DNA of 64,000 nt from Mermis nigrescens (GCA_036768485.1 JAVLUZ010000340.1:7021802-7085801); one strand, 5' to 3'; positions 45,457 through 58,057 are shown, counted from the first letter of the stretch. The notes: a model not told the origin generated them from the letters alone. Numbers and translations: made by a program.

Positions 45457-47716
45457 AGCGCCCGTTTTTTTGGGTAAACGCAACTTTTCAGGTTAGTATG
45501 TCGGGTACCGTTACATTGTATATGTAGGTGATGCGCGAAGATATTGTTTTAGGTGATACGCAAAAATATTATTTTCGAGCATTTTTCAGCTGTGTATGAC
45601 GTACGTCGAGTTGAAAAAATTCTAATAATCAAATGTTTCGTCTTATGTTAAAAATAGGATAATTCACGTGCAAACCTACCAAACTAGCGTAATGAAGTGA
45701 ATGATCTCTCAACAACCGAATTGATCTCGCGTTTAAGGAGCTGATGAAATTTTTATATTTCTCACTCAAAGTTCGGAGAGTTGCAAGGATAGATAATATA
45801 TAATTTTATTGATTTACGAACAAAAATTCGGTCTTAAGAAACAAATGTAATAGAAAAAGAATAAATCTGGTAAAAAAATCAGATTTCTAGTGAAATGTGA
45901 TATGCTTTTGCGAGCAAAATTAACATTTTGTTTCTCTTCATACATTTTATACATTTTTTATAAAACGCGTAATGCCGAATACCTTAATAATGTTGCTTCA
46001 CTGTGTTTCAGTTTGCTTATGAAAGTGTTTAGTTTTCCAATTAAATGTGTGCATTTATGTACTACCGAATGCAAACGTACAGGCAGAGCGGTATTTAAAG
46101 GGTGGTGCGAGACATGTAAGAGGTCACAATTTTGGGAGAGGATACTTGGCCATTTTTTGGGGATAAATGTTCTTTAATTTTGGCTGGAAATGGCGAAAAA
46201 ACACTTTAAAATGGTAAAGAAATAAGTTTTTCCTAAACATTTGGGTTGAGAAATTTCCGTCTTTTGGGGATGGAGGTTCTCTCGTCCGCCTTGATAAATT
46301 AATGAAGCGGGCCTCCCCTCTCCCCCGTTGACCGTAAAAATTCTGAAAGGTAAGATAGTGCACAAAAAGACGGGAAAACGGCATCTTTTTGTCATAAAAT
46401 CGTCAAATTTTCCGCCATACCTTTAGTATTTTCCGTAATTTTGCCTCAATAGTCAAACTTTACTAAAAAGCGACACTTTTAACAGCCTATTGTGAGGAAA
46501 GAAATATTTTTTGAAAAGTTCAAATTTTGTTATCCTAATGGATAGAGCTCGTTGAAAGCGTTAGAAAATACGGTTTTTACTACCTATCTCAGCGAAACGA
46601 AGTTTCCGAGAAGTAAAGCGATTCGTCTTGGATCCGCCCCGCCCCTACTTTAGCTGATCTTGGATACGGGCTGCTTACAGATCGTTATAAATACCGAGAA
46701 TCCTGTGTGACCTATGTAATAACTAAAGTGTTTTTAACCTTCCATGCACTTCACGCTGCATGTTATCTTTAGTAATGACTATGAATTTAATTTTTTCTGC
46801 TTTCTCCAAATTATTTTGTACAAATCGAGAGCTACGTGGCGCGAATTTAGAAAGTTATTAGAGAAAATCATTCCGTGTGCAGAGTACGTACACTTGTGTT
46901 ATAAATCATTGCGATTAAATAATCGTATACTTTTGCTATCCAATTATCTATATCAAACACCGTTTGATTTTTGACTGAAAGAAAGTTAAACTTTTAGACT
47001 TCGTTCAAATGCGTTTGAATTTTTGTGGCCACACTTGAGATTGTCGAGCTAAAAAATTGTTGCCCGGGTCAAAAAGTTGGGTTTCCGGGGTTGACTATAC
47101 AAAACAGCCCCGTCCAAATGATCCGTTCGCCCCGTCCAAGTTTGACTTGCTCGTCTTATGGACAGGCCGGAATAGGTTGATGCCCACGTGTGCGTGTATA
47201 TAATAAATCTGCGAATGTTTTGAGTGGTTTACGCACAGACGTGCACAGCATGGGAATTCTGGGAAGGGGTGAAATTTTAAAATGCCTTTATGGGCTCAAA
47301 AATAGCGGATACGCACCAAAAATATTTGTTTTTTGGCGTTTCTGTCGATACTCTATTTTTCAAGCGTATAAAGACAAAAAATTCAAAAACTCGAGTAAAT
47401 TGAACAAAATATGGTCAAGAAATGAGTCAAATTTGACACTTTTGAGCAAATAGATGGCTAAAATATCCTAAAACATCACCTTTTTACGACTTTTTTTGGA
47501 AACTTTTGAAAATATCGCGAATTGGGGGAATGGGTGTAACATCTACTGGGGGCTGTACGTATAAAATGTGCTGTTAGGTTTACATGGTTATTTGCATAAG
47601 TTTCGATTGGACTCAGACAGATGAAATATCTAAACATTAGAGTTTTAATTGTTCATATCACAATTTCTGAGCGGCTTATATTTACGCGACTTTTGCCAAG
47701 CTTACAATCTTTCTAG
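45455..47716. other. Anonymous sequence upstream of the first recognised USP exon
   Basis: No element ends or genes recognised. It must contain, or be, intron sequence of the USP gene near its right edge, because the exon at 47717 starts in mid-codon. 46160-46640 and 47230-47560 resemble the low-complexity interior of other MITEs (blocks such as ctcaaaa-cggatacgc shared with 63105-63125). Confidence 0.4.
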
Positions 47717-47848
47717 CAACTAATGGATATTGCTTTGATTTGCTGTCGAGCCAGCGCATTGGTCCCCAAGTGCCACCTCCACAGTTTCAAATATATCCAT
47801 TGGATGCTGTCAAGCTGACATGGGAAGATAGCTTGCGTACAAGCACAG
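47717..47848 (+). CDS. USP36: Ubiquitin-specific protease (USP36/USP42 type), exon upstream of the Cys box
   Basis: Acceptor ctttctag, donor gtttgt. The 132-nt exon starts with two bases of a split codon and ends with one. It encodes the lead-in to the catalytic domain, Pro-rich then VKLTWEDSLRTSTG, placed directly before the Cys box as in USP36 and USP42. Exons further 5' are expected (a start codon is missing) but were not found. Symbol choice between USP36 and USP42 is uncertain, since invertebrates often have one gene for both. Confidence 0.75.
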
Positions 47849-48041
47849 GTTTGTCGTTTTTTAAGTAACATGCTAGCCTAACCCGAAAATATGAGAAAAT
47901 TTTTTGGAACTTTTAAATTTTAAAATAGGATAAAAAATGTTTGTCCATGACGCATATTTGAAGTCTATCGCATCACATACGGATCGTATTGTTTAAAATG
48001 CTCATAAGTATATGTTGAGCGTGTAAATATTAAATTTTCAG

Positions 48042-48158
48042 GTGTTGGTTTGAATAATTTGGGCAATACCTGCTTCTTGAACAGCGTGCTGCAAGTACTC
48101 GTCAATACGCCTCCGCTAGTAAACTACCTGCATACTGATGACCATAGCAGGCAAGCTT
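48042..48158 (+). CDS. USP36: USP36/USP42-type deubiquitinase, Cys-box exon
   Basis: 117 nt between ttttcag and gtgagt, phase 1 on both sides, so it joins the previous exon in frame. It encodes VGLNNLGNTCFLNSVLQVL, the Cys box of the C19 peptidase family with the nucleophile Cys in NTCFLNS, followed by NTPPLVNYL, a stretch diagnostic of USP36/42 relatives. The enzyme removes ubiquitin; known family members act on histones and nucleolar proteins. The catalytic Cys is intact, so this copy looks functional. Confidence 0.92.
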
Positions 48159-50818
48159 GTGAGTTGTCTTCCTATTTACATATTCTGTTAGATTGTTCTA
48201 AGCTATAGCATATGTACATGATCTAGGGGGTCGCTAAGTTTTCATCCCCCTTGAAAATTTTTAACCCTCCCCCAGAATTTAGAAAAATTCGCAGAAAATG
48301 TTCTGTCCTAAACGTTTTTAGCTATTAGAGATGTACTGGGGCCTGGCCCCGGCGCCGGGGCTTATGAAAAACGAAAAAAATAATGAAGATAAGAAAAATC
48401 AATCATTTTTGTCGAATCAAACAATGTAAAATTTATTTATTCACAAGAACTAAGCTAGATTATGTAAGAATTAAGCTTATACTACTGTTTGTTTCTTTCA
48501 AGGTAATTCAATAACTACGATTTGAGCAAACATTGAAACAATTTGGTTTATTTCTGAAAGGTAGACCGAATAATTTACAGAAAAAAATTTTAAAATGCAG
48601 AGGATTCGCTTTTGTATCTGTGAAAATATTATGTATACACGCTAGAGTATGACTAGTTTTTTTACCATATAAGTAGCCGTTTTCTGTTGCATATGTGATT
48701 TTGTCATTAATTTTAGGCGCTTCGCGCTACAAATAGCAGGGCCAGTATCTTCATTTTGGAGTGCTTCACTGTTGCCGTGCTCTATGCAAATGATTTTTGG
48801 TCCGTCCGAACATTTTTTTCACCTCTATTATTTCCCGTTTATATATTAAAGAGGTACATATTTTACGCCTGTAGTTCAATCATTTTAAAATCAGCCTGCT
48901 TTTCTGTGATAAAAGCCTTGGACTTCTTATTTTTCGTGCAATGTATTTTTAACGTTTTGCATAGTTATGTCTTGCTCGTCTCTTTCTTCCATTACATTGA
49001 AATGAATCTTCAGAAAAATTCGTTTTTTTGCGTAGTATGTTTTTGATGCCTATAGCTTATATTCACTAATTATTTTGATAAGTTCATACAATTATTATTG
49101 GATGCTGTCAAATTTTCGGCGCTTCGTGCCACATACTCAATTTTTGACTATATTTTGTTCAATTTATTTGATTTTTTTAAATTTTTCGAATTTTTAAAGG
49201 ATTTTACGTTGTAGAAAGATAGAGCGTCATCAGAAACGTCGAAAGACGATGTTTTTGACGCGTATCTATTACCTTTGAGTACAAGCAAGGCGTTTTAAAA
49301 TTGCGACTTCCCTCCGTCCAGAATTCTTATTCTATGCATGTCTGGTTTAGACCCTCAAAATCCAGAATACTCTGCAGATGACGGTAGACCCCCGGAATTT
49401 GAATTTCTTATGCTTTTTTTCAATTTCGCTTCACCGGACTCCCAGAACTTTGTCGCAGCCCATGTATGACCAAACAACGCAAAAACTTGCTAATAATTAG
49501 TATGGAAAATTTCGAATATTGCAAAGTTGGCAGTTATGTGGTAGAATGCAGTAATATGTATTTTAATAAGTATAGGTAATAATGGTATAATATGGTGGAC
49601 AAGGTTATGAGATGACAGGGAAAACTGCGAGGCGCACAACGGCACGTCCGAACAACGACTAACGATTAACTTATTAGAATTATATTAAGTATATATGAAT
49701 ATTACGGAATTTAGGAAAATTGTGTTGGCGAAGTCAGGCGGTTGAATGACGCAAATGGAAGTAAAAAAGGGAATAACTTTCCAGGATCATAGTTCACTTT
49801 TAGGACCAGAAAGCAGGTCGTTACAGGTGGTCGCTAAATATTTAGAAAGGAATTTGCGAACACATGACATTTAGATATTAAACTAAGTTTGCTGATAGTT
49901 TTTAGATGAAAAAGTGTTGTGAGTCAGAGAATGGCGAAAGTTGCGCAAATTATAAAATAAGTATAAAAACGTGTAATTTCATAAAATATAAGTATATTCT
50001 TTACAATATCAGGAAAATTTGATTAAATTGAGCAAAATATTGTCAAAAAATGAATGTATGGCTCGAAGCGCTCAAATCGATTTTTTTTAAAAATTTTCGG
50101 GAAATCGCGAATTCTGGGGAATGAGAAAAAAACCTGGGGAGGGCGAGACCCTCTAGATCATGTATGGCTGCACCGCACCATAGGTGCGCAAGGACAAGCC
50201 GTCAGGGGTGGTGAAAGCCGAAAATTGGTAGATAGCCAAGTGCTTCGTAAAAACGGTTCTATAGCCATATAGCCATTTTGGGCTCAGAAAGTTAGCTATA
50301 TAGCCTTTTTGGGCACAAAAATTAGCTATATAGCCTTTTTGGACTCACGAACATAGCTAAATAGCCTTTTCGGACTAAAAATAGATGCTTAGTTCTTTTT
50401 GGAGTGTAGAAAATAGCTATATATTCTTTTGAACTCAGAAAAGACAACTGGATAGCATTTCTGAGCTCACACGGTATGTTTTTGAGTCCATAAAAGGCTA
50501 TACAGCTAGTTTTTTTAGCCCAAAAAGACTGCGCATAGCTCATTTTTCCAGCCCAAAAAGGCTATATTGTAATGCTTTTTCGGCCAAAATGGCTGAATAG
50601 CTATCAGATTCTAGAGCTCAGTGAGGAGCTAACCCTCTCACTTTCCATGCTCTTGTTTGCACCTTACATATATATTTGTTATCTTCACTTGAGACCAGAC
50701 CATACATAGATGCACAGCATGGTCGATCTGGGGGTGTCAGTCAGTCTGGAGGGGGCTAAAAAATTGAGCTTTTTGGGACCAAAATGATCTCAAAAACTGG
50801 CACAAATGCTGAAATAGT
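48159..50818. other. USP intron 2, first part: MITE remnants and repeats
   Basis: 48325-48365 carries tagagatgtactgggg followed by a ggccccggcgccgggg palindrome, like the ends of the large elements. 48715-48730 and 49118-49130 have ggcgcttcg hairpin motifs. 49320-49460 contains an ACATGGGCG-type remnant. The rest is AT-rich without recognised genes. Confidence 0.45.
50262..50600. repeat. Degenerate tandem repeat, TATAGCCTTTTTGG unit
   Basis: About eight diverged copies, 38-45 bp apart, of a unit containing agctatatagcctttttggg followed by ctca-aaa; the later copies are inverted (cccaaaaaggctat), giving the tract partial self-complementarity. Related patches lie at 58400-58660, 60420-60570 and 61430-61520. 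Confidence 0.65.
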
Positions 50819-51280
50819 GTTAAAACTAGAGCTGTATCGATGGCTAGCCCCGACGCCCCTTCCCACTCCCCGGCCGAGGCCAGGCTGGCCCCGGCACCGG
50901 GGCCTGAAAATTTTAATATTGTTGTTAGATGTAAGTTCTTGTGTTGATTGATTGCTAAAATGATTGATATAGTTCCATCAGTCATACTTTTATTTCGTTA
51001 TAGACGTCAACCAACTAAGGCATCTTATTAAAAATCGAATTGTATTCAGACAATGCCTCATGAAATTCTTTATTTCATCCGTTTAATTCGATTATCACTT
51101 GTTAGCTAAAAAGCTAAGTGAAGAATGTTACAATGAAATCATAAACAACTTACAAGTATTCACCATGAGCCAGACAAAATTTTTAACAGAATATAATCAT
51201 AATTTGAGTAAAGGTGATATCTTAGTACCTTATTTTAATTATTTTTATTTATTATAATATTGATCATCATCATCACGATG

Positions 51281-51350
51281 ATTATTATTATTATTATTAT
51301 TATTATTACTACTACTACTATTATTATTGTTATTATTATTAATATTATTA
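51281..51350. repeat. (TTA)n-type microsatellite
   Basis: Imperfect run of att/act/tta triplets. Confidence 0.95.
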
Positions 51351-51609
51351 AACCCCGGCCAGGATTCGGCCCCAGTAAAAAAGGCGGCTCCTGTCACTGA
51401 TCGGACCGAGGGTACTTTTGACCTTCGGCCTCAGCCGAGGCCGAGGCGACTTAAAATCCTTGCCTCGGCCGAGGCCGAGGGTAATGCCGAGGGTCAAGCT
51501 TATTTACTTATACCCATAAATAGTACTCTTAGAATATTTTGTATGCACATAAGCTAGAGAATAATCGTAATATTAAACACTTTATCGAAGTGAAAAATAT
51601 GTTTATTGC

Positions 51610-51870
51610 TGTTAGCCAGAATATTTATTTCAATCTGATGAAGCAGATAATTCATCATCAAAATCTAGATCATCTGAATCAGAATTAGCCTCGTCTATTT
51701 CGCCTTATTGTGCTATCGCGTCATCGTCATCAGCCTTTATCATTATCTTTGAAGTCACACTGTTATAACCAACTACTTTGGGATTGTGCTTTACAAAAAA
51801 GAAGTTTTTGAACATTTGATGATACATTTTTAAATGAATATTTATGGTTATGTTTGCTGAAAACAATAGC
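51610..51870 (-). pseudogene. Possible BED-type zinc-finger remnant of a hAT transposase
   Basis: Minus strand: a block ANITINIHLKMYHQ resembles the second half of a BED finger (N-x3-HLK-x-H), followed by KHNPK and, after a stop, an acidic run rich in Asp and Ser (DSDDLDFDDE). BED fingers sit at the N-terminus of many hAT transposases, fitting its place inside the 50827-58049 element. First Cys pair not visible; weak call. Confidence 0.3.
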
Positions 51871-52805
51871 AATAAGGGAAATGGAATGACCTTCAACGTC
51901 AAATGTATACAAAATAATAAAAGAAAAATGTCTGGATGAATGAATTGATCCGTCTACTGCTTTAAAATTACTACATACATGTACTTGAAATTACACTATC
52001 AGACGTCATTTGACCCTTTTTTATGGTTCAAGCAATCGATTTTGGTCCGAAATCGCCTGAGGGGGTATGCCTTCCAAAAGTCCTAGTAGGAGGTACCCTC
52101 CAGTGTGCATGTGTGGCTTAGACTACATTCGACCAATAAGGCCGTAGAATAAATGGTTGTAAAGTAAAGTGTGATCCTGTTTCGGTGATTGTGCATCTCG
52201 TTTGGTGTAAACAGAACGTCGAAATAGCCGTGTAAATTTATTACACGCGTTCTTTTCCAACATTTAATGTTTTATGTTGACTTTTTGCGCGTGATGTAAA
52301 GTTAGTGTAGCAAATCGCCTGAATACTTCCTTAGCGAAAATTTCGTCTGTCATTATTTCTTTGGAATTTGCAAAAATTGCACTCTATTCTACACAAGAGT
52401 TTAAACACTTTTTTATCTATTTACTTATTAATCTCTTAAAATTTGTTCATGACGCATCTGAAACATTAATGCATCGATTTATGATTTTTTTAAGACGCCA
52501 CTTATTTATGGAGTAGAAATTTGCGTGATTACTGATGTCGTTAAATTGTGTAATGTAAAAAATTGTGTGTACAAAAAACAAAGAGTTTTTGGGACCATCT
52601 TTGTACATGTACAAGCGGACCTTGTACAAAAAAACTGGCGGGCCAACGGCCTTTTTAGGCAGGAGGGTAAGATCATTGAACTTCAGTTTTTGGTCATATC
52701 TGACAAAAATGACTAAAAATGGCAAGAAGCGAGGTTTTTCAAAAATTGGGGGATAAAAACTTTCTGACTTTCAAGGGTGGACGAATTACCGACTTTACTT
52801 GTGTC
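51871..52805. other. Mixed MITE remnants
   Basis: 51880-52130 matches 63500-63740 (blocks ggaatgaccttcaac, tggatgaatgaattga, agacgtcatttgac, ctgagggggtatgcc). 52560-52640 has the ttgtacatgtacaa palindrome with flanks as in the hAT MITE at 32075. No gene. Confidence 0.45.
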
Positions 52806-53058
52806 TAGGGATGTGCCGGTTAACCGGAACCGGCTGGAACCGACCATTTTTTTGAACCGGAACCGGAACCGAGAACCGATTTTTCGATATTCTAAGAACC
52901 GGAACCGGAACCGATTTTTTGATCTTCTAAGAACCGGAACCGGAACCGATCTTTTTTGGAGTCGGTTATCGGTTTTTTAAAATTAGAGTTAAAGATCGAA
53001 CTTCAAAAAATTTAGTGAAGGCATGAAGCAGCAATTCAACCTATTATTACTCAAAAGT

Positions 53059-53217
53059 TTACAGACTAAAACTTAGTATTGTTCCGGGTAAATCATATTT
53101 TAAAAATAACAGTCGTTCTGCTTTTTCGCCATGTAGCCTGTTTCTGATAGGGTCGTAAATGATTCCAGTGCAACTGAACAGCTGTTCTGATGGAACGCTT
53201 GTAGCTGGCGCTGCAAG
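53059..53217 (-). pseudogene. hAT transposase dimerisation (hATC) domain, 3' part
   Basis: Minus strand reads AAPATSVPSEQLFSCTG, then a ...IRNRLHGEKAERLLFLK block. These are the two most conserved blocks of the hAT C-terminal dimerisation domain (PxTSxxSERxFS and NRL-x7-8-LLFL). The upstream part of the same domain continues at 54060-54140 beyond the nested MITE. No catalytic Asp-containing segments remain. Confidence 0.85.
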
Positions 53218-54051
53218 CAGGGGCGAATCTAAGGGGGCGTGGGGGCTGCCCCTCATTTGCCAAAAATATTTGGCGAGATAAAGAATGGATATACAATTTG
53301 TAATTATTTTTTGGCCCTCAGTGACTATAATTTCTCAAATGTTTTCGGCGCTACGCGCCGGATGATACTTATTAATGACATTTATTTACTTTCTTGGCCA
53401 CCTGGAAGCCATTTTCTGTTCATGTAGGTATCAAAACAGTTTTAGCAGCAGAAACAGCTATTTTTGCATAGTTTTCTTCTATTTTCAATTGAAAATTTCG
53501 ATGTTTCGCCACAAAATTTCCGGCGCTCGCCACGGTTTTTTGTATTCGGCAAAGATTTTTCCACATCAGTGCAAAGGCTTTTCGGGACCGTCTTTGTACA
53601 TGTACGAAGATTTTTGGAGAGACAAAAATTACTAAAAAGGTCTAAAATTCGCAGAAATTTACGCGCTTTTTCTTCTTCCGTTTTTACCACACTAAAATTG
53701 CTACAGTATCATATTATAGTACCCAAAAATTTGTGTGTGCACAATGTACAAAGATTTTTGGGGATCATCTTTGTACATGTCAAATGGACCTTGTACAAAA
53801 AAAAACTGCTTCGCGCCAGAATTCTGATAAAGTCAAAGAATTTTAGTGATTTTTAGCACAAAATTGTCGAAAATTTTGAAATTTTAAGAAGAAATATTGC
53901 GTCAAAAGTGATTTAATGTAAAAGTATAGATTGTAAAACGCCGAAAAAAACGCTGTTTTGCGCGTTAAGGGCAAATTTTTGGACCTATTTTCGACTGTTT
54001 TTGGAAAAGTTGGGATACTGCCCCCTTAGGAGAATCCTAGATCCGCCACTG
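53218..54051. mobile_element. hAT MITE (CAGTGGCGG type), nested in a hAT transposase remnant
   Basis: Starts caggggcgaatct, ends agatccgccactg, with exact 8-bp duplications gctgcaag (53210-53217 and 54052-54059). It lies inverted relative to the copy at 32075-33200. It contains ggcgctacgcgccg (53346) and tttgtacatgtac (53593) motifs. It splits the hATC domain, proving it arrived after the host element. Confidence 0.93.
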
Positions 54052-54140
54052 GCTGCAAGATACTGCTTAGCTATAAACACGAGAATCGGCAAATTATTCG
54101 ACTTCTCTTTTCACCATTGCAGCAGATCTTCATCATGAAT
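54052..54140 (-). pseudogene. hATC domain, 5' part
   Basis: Minus strand: LLQW, a stop, then KEKSNNLPILVFIAKQYLA, which is the WW-x-fP-lA-x-yL block just before the P-x-TS motif of hAT transposases. It would join directly to 53217 if the MITE and one duplication were absent. One in-frame stop. Confidence 0.75.
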
Positions 54141-54659
54141 TAAGCATTTCGATTTCGTATAAGCCTCCAATTAAGAAACACATAGATAATATTCAGTGAT
54201 TTATAAGTAAATTGTCAACTAGACGTAAAACTTATTTGAACGTGCAGCTGCCAGATAGAAACGACTTCCTGAATAATTTATCTTTCAATTAAATCGTCAC
54301 ATGTTCCAGTGAAGTCAAGCTATCAAGAGCGTACATACTTTAACACAGGAACCGAGAACCGGGAACCGACGGTTTTCTAGTTGAAGAACCGGAACTGGAA
54401 CTGACGGTTCCAACTTATGCAAGAACCGTAACCGAACCGGAACGAAATTCTTGTTTCCCAAGAACCGGAACCGGAACCGATTTTTTTGAAAAACCTGGAA
54501 CCGGAACATCCCTACTTGTGTCGTCCACATCCTGCGTGTAGCCAGCGAACATAATACATTTTTGTCCTGTTCACCCACTAAATGCCTTGAATTAAGTCAA
54601 AATGATCTGAAAGCGTTAAAATTTTTGACGAATTCTTGCATATTTAATTGATAAAGTGA

Positions 54660-54889
54660 CCCAGCCTATGGGAAACCGTAGCCGGTCACAAGCCCGGATA
54701 AATGGGGAGTGTTGGTTCCCGTGGCGACGGAACCGTGAAATGAGCTGAGAACCCAATGGCAGTACAACAAATGGATAACGCAACAACAACTAGCGCACAC
54801 GGCCGAACCGATGCGTTGGGGGTATCTGGGCTCCCTTCGAAAATAAACTACCAGCAGCAGCGAACAAAATTTTCAATGCAAAGAAAATT
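54660..54889 (+). other. Probable 5' UTR of the RTE-like LINE
   Basis: GC-richer than its flanks and directly upstream of the endonuclease ORF. No ORF of its own. The start of the LINE could not be placed exactly. Confidence 0.4.
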
Positions 54890-55716
54890 ATGAACATTGC
54901 CACCTGGAATATATGTTCAGGTAGCCAAACTGGTAAAATGGATTTACTGGCCGACGAACTCAACAAATTTGATATTGATTTAGCTACTATTACCGAAGCC
55001 AGATTCCCTAGTCAAGGGAACGTACTGTTTTTACCTCTAGCCATTCAAATAGCTTTAACCTTTATTATTCCGGCGGCGAAAGCTTTAATTGAGGCGTAGC
55101 TTTTATGTTAAAATCTAGTCTGAAGAAATATGTTACCTGTTTCCAACCTATTTCGGATCGAATTGCAACCTTAGAATTTGCTGGCACTATTCCGACTGTC
55201 TTGATTGGAGTTTATGCCCCAACGGAAATGAGCGACGACGTTGATAAGGACTTGTTTTATGAAAATCTACAACAGACATTGGATTCATTTCAAGATGGAA
55301 ATAATTTAATTATTCTTTGTGGGGACCTGAATGCGCAAACCGGCGTAAATCGTCTTGGATGGGAGAAAACTCTTGGCCCCTTTGGATGCGGCAGCCTCAA
55401 TGACAACGGTCTGCGCCTACTATCATTTGCAAACTTCAATAGAATGGTAGTGTGCAACACGGGGTTTCAACACCCTATCAATCACAGGCACACCTGGTTT
55501 TCGAATAACAGAAGAGATAAAAGTATGCTTGACTACTTCCTGGTGCATAAGTGGTTCCACAGTGCTATCCATGATGTTCGGGCAATGCGCGGAGCTTCGA
55601 TCGGATCAGATCACCACCTGGTCAGGGCCAAATTCCGATTGCATCTGAAGGCGCACAACAATATTCGCCCCACAGCTACCCTCGATTACTCGCACTTATC
55701 CGACCCCAACAATTAG
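54890..55716 (+). pseudogene. RTE-like LINE endonuclease (frameshifted)
   Basis: Begins MNIATWNICSGSQTGKMD, then LATITEARFP (catalytic E); the frame shifts at about 55040-55105 and continues from 55105 with IGVYAPTE, LCGDLNAQTG, NHRHTWFSN, MLDYFLV and GSDHHLVRAKF. These are the motifs, in order, of an apurinic-like endonuclease of the RTE/CFDP2-like kind. One frameshift and a stop at 55716 separate it from the RT. Confidence 0.8.
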
Positions 55717-57801
55717 GCCAAATTTCAACTTCTTTTACAAAATAAATTTTCCCCACTGTTAGCCAACAATGTTGATGAAAACTGGAACTCAACAAAAAAC
55801 GCCATTATCTACTCACTTAATGAAATTTGTCCCAAAAAACGACGAAAAATAAAACCTTGGATCTCAGATGATACCCTAAAACTAGTTGAAGAACGCGCAA
55901 AATCAAGAATATTAATCACAAGCTGTACCTTTTCCTCAATAGACAAATTAAACGGCAGCTTAAGACGGATAAGGACGCTTGGTGGAATGTGAAAGCCCAA
56001 GAAATGGAAATAGCCAGCAAGAACCATGATTCGCGCTTACTTTACAGCATCCTGCGAAGTTGTAATGGAAAGTTTAAAGCAACGAGTTCAAACCTCAAAG
56101 ATCACCATGGCAACCCCATCAAATCACTAACGGGTAAACTAGATAGATGGGAAGAACATTTTAGCCAATTGCTTAACCGCCCACTAAGCCTAGACAAAAG
56201 GCTGATGGAGAACGTGGATCTGAAATTTTCAAGCACAATTAATGATCATCCTCCAACTGAAGAGGAAATCAGAATATCAATAAAAAGACTCAAGAACCGG
56301 AAGGCACCAGGTGTGGACAACATCCCTGCTGAAGCTTTAAAAGCTGGAGGAGAGGCAATAGTCAAACAACTAAAAGGCGTATACTCGACCATCTGGAACA
56401 AAGGCACAGTGCCTCAAGACTTTAAGGACTCAATTATCGTACCAATTCACAAAAGGGAGACCCAGCTACCTGCAAAAACTATAGAGGAATAAGCCTGTTA
56501 GCAACATCTGGAAAACTTCTGACCTCTATAATCCGATCCAGACTACTCAGTGTTAGAGAAACTAACTGCAGGGAAGAGCAGGCTGGTTTCAGGCCTGGAA
56601 GAGGTTGCACCGACCAAATATTCACACTTAGGCAACTAACCGAATCGTGCCTACGCTGTAAAGAGGACACATTCTTGGTATTTGTGGATTTTGCATGCGT
56701 ATTCGATAGCATAGACCATTCGTCCTTATGGTGCGCCCTCAAAAATGAATCAATCCTGCATGCCACACTTAGTATTCTCAAGGCCTTCTACGACGGTGGA
56801 ATGAGCAGGGCAAAATATTTGGGAAATGTGTCCTCACCATTCTCAATTACCACTGGCGTTAAACAGGGATGCATTATTTCGCCTATGTTGTTCAACGTGA
56901 CTATGGACGGATTCTCAGAAAAACTTTCGACGACATGCCAGGTGTACAAGTCGGAGCTAATTTGTCTCTCACTGATTTAGTATACGCCGACGACATTGTA
57001 TTTTTTGCCGAAACAGCTCAAGCCGCACAAAATACCTTGAATGCGTTACAAGTGAATGCCAACAAACTCGGCCTGACAATAAACAGCGAAAAAACTAAAT
57101 TTATTCTCAGGGGCACACAACCGGCCATATTACAACTTGATGGCAAACCAATCGAAAGGGTGGATGCATTTAAATATTTGGGATCGGTTATCGATAGTGG
57201 ACAAATAGTTGCAACTAGCGACATCAAAAACCGCATTGGGAATGCCATGTCAGCATTCACTTCACTAAAGAAGTGTTTGTGGAACCAAAAAGACGTTACC
57301 ATCACAACAAAAATGAGAATTTTTAATGCTTCCATCCGGACAATTTTGATGTACGGCTCTGAGTCGTGGACTCTGCTTAAAAGCGATATGCACATATTAG
57401 AACGTTTTCAACTTCGATGTCTTCACAGCATTTTGCACATAAATCTACGAGACCGATGGGAGAATGAAACTGTGCTGCAAGTATGTAAAAACCAAACCAG
57501 TATCGAACTCTACTTAAAGCGACAGCGGCTCAGGTGGTTTGGACATGTCTGCCGCATGAACAACACCCGACTACCCTATCAGTTAATTAACTCCAAGCGG
57601 CCCACGGGGTGGAATATCTCTCGAGACGCCCCTAAGAAAACACGGTTGACACAAGTGGCACAAGATGTTCAGCCGCTCCACTTCTCAATCATTGATGCCC
57701 AACAAGCAGCCTTGAACCGCGATCAATGGCGTGCTGTAATCCGTGATACACTGCCTTTGGCCGCCACAGCTCAACGGTCGTTGCCCTACCAACGTCATTG
57801 A
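55717..57801 (+). pseudogene. RTE-like LINE reverse transcriptase (frameshifted)
   Basis: Three overlapping frames: 55989-56492 (RLKNRKAPGVDNIPAEALK), 56500-56980 (FVDFACVFDSIDHSSLW, GVKQGCIISPMLFN) and 56869-57801 (LVYADDIVFFAE, KYLGSVID, MYGSESW, RLRWFGHVCRM). The YADD active site is intact and sits in the last 310-codon frame, which is uninterrupted to its stop. At least three frameshifts make it inactive. The 3' end (57815-57850) is a short aagtcaa-type tandem tail followed by the host element, as in RTE-type LINEs. Confidence 0.85.
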
Positions 57802-58057
57802 AGCTTATGGTGTTTAAGTCAAAAAGTCAAGTAAGTCAATAAAGTGACAAGGCGAGTCAAAAGGGCTAAAAAGCAATTTAAAATGCACAAATAGGTAATA
57901 TTCAACGGATATATTAAACTTATTCAAATTTGATTATAACCCTGGGCGCCTCGGCACTTTTCAGCTTCGCCCTCGGCGCCGAGGCCGAGGCTCCAAAAAG
58001 CCGAGCATTGCCGAGGCCTAGGTCTGATCACTGGCCCGGTACAGCTCTAGTTAAAAC

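Larger units (their letters stand above)
52806..54514. mobile_element. hAT-type element with AACCGG-rich ends and transposase remnant
   Basis: Exact 8-bp duplications cttgtgtc (52798-52805 and 54515-54522). Tips tagggatgtgccggtt and ggaacatccctashare the TAGGGATGT end in inverted form. Subterminal zones (52818-52945 and 54345-54510) are arrays of aaccggaaccggaaccga. A hAT transposase C-terminal remnant is present on the minus strand, split by the nested MITE at 53218-54051. Internal deletion has removed the rest. Confidence 0.92.
50827..58049. mobile_element. hAT-type element with CCGAGG-rich ends, in USP intron 2
   Basis: Exact 8-bp duplications gttaaaac (50819-50826 and 58050-58057) flank inverted tips tagagctgtatcg and cggtacagctcta. 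Subterminal zones (50845-50905, 51415-51495 and 57945-58025) are dense in gccgaggccgagg. Its 7.2 kb include an RTE-like LINE and another hAT element; without these the element is about 2.3 kb. A minus-strand acidic, BED-finger-like remnant at 51610-51870 may be its own transposase. Confidence 0.85.

Noticed and set aside
46744..46974. Possible upstream USP exon (peptide block TWREFRKLLEKIIPC before a gtacgt donor)
   Set aside because: Its donor would leave phase 2, which does not fit the two-base start of the exon at 47717, and no family similarity was recognised.
48325..48760. Complete small hAT element with tagagatgtactgggg at its left end
   Set aside because: The only candidate right end (ggccagtatcttc near 48740) matches weakly and no 8-bp duplication was found.
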